From contig JBPCKT010000145.1 of assembly GCA_051004015.1 (NCBI GenBank), forward strand, positions 1 to 5,547: a DNA stretch of 5,547 nt. Direction: 5' to 3'. The translations under genes and the position numbers were made by a program. Source of the stretch: SXOA01 sp051004015. GTDB taxonomy: Bacteria; Planctomycetota; Planctomycetia; Pirellulales; Pirellulaceae. Shown here in pieces: positions 5,485 to 5,547 of the stretch. Below the pieces are notes generated by a model. It was given only the letters and a program-made list of their open reading frames with translations. It had not been told where the DNA came from and did not search any database. Numbering within the stretch: the stretch's first letter is position 1; each line of letters starts with the position of its first letter.

Positions 5485-5532
5485 GCTGTCAGGGATTTGG
5501 CTTTGCAAAACTGCCGCGTTTTGTCCGACAGC
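5485..5532 (+). terminator. Nested inverted repeats after the membrane-protein gene
   Basis: An inner perfect hairpin CAAAAC-(6 nt)-GTTTTG (5506-5511 with 5518-5523) lies inside an outer pair GCTGTC (5485-5490) and GACAGC (5527-5532); the outer stem extends by two G-C pairs past a bulged A. The structure begins 4 bp after the stop codon. It lacks a clean T-run, so intrinsic termination is only a possibility. Confidence 0.3.
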
Positions 5533-5547
5533 ATTTGTCGATTGCAT

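Overview
This looks like chromosomal DNA from a GC-rich environmental bacterium, most likely a planctomycete (Planctomycetota). Three things point there: a Tat-exported prenyltransferase/squalene-oxidase-repeat protein, a small membrane protein whose first helix has the 'RFSLLGLL' type of N-terminus common in that phylum, and dispersed heptanucleotide repeats of the TCAGGAG and TCTCAAA types. No rRNA, tRNA, CRISPR array, integrase or complete insertion sequence is visible. The phylum is inferred from protein style, not from a marker gene.

Layout, left to right. 1-154: non-coding, with no convincing signal. 155-631 (+): a 158-residue protein of the Imm11 (DUF1629) immunity type, with no partner toxin inside the window. 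632-718: a purine-rich convergent intergenic gap holding a perfect 13-bp tandem duplication. 719-1768 (-): a secreted alpha/alpha-barrel protein with a twin-arginine signal. 1769-1893: its leader and a candidate promoter. 1894-2157 and 2154-2372 (-): a RelE/ParE-type toxin and its upstream antitoxin, overlapping by 4 bp. 2373-2530: a divergent intergenic region with a good sigma70-type promoter reading right. 2531-4963 (+): priA, the primosomal helicase of replication restart, apparently complete. 5008-5481 (+): a small three-helix membrane protein of unknown function, 44 bp after priA. 5482-5547: a short tail with nested inverted repeats.

The genes do not form one pathway. priA is the housekeeping anchor. 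The toxin-antitoxin pair and the Imm11-type gene are accessory cargo on either side of the exported barrel protein. The most striking observation is inside priA: a compound repetitive block (a hairpin, eight copies of one heptamer and four of another), normally the sort of sequence found between genes, lies in frame in the linker between the helicase core and the C-terminal domain and is translated into about 50 low-complexity residues. Two other points deserve a look: a QQSLF motif at the PriA N-terminus that resembles a sliding-clamp-binding peptide, and a perfect 8-bp inverted repeat that begins exactly at the -10 box of the priA promoter.
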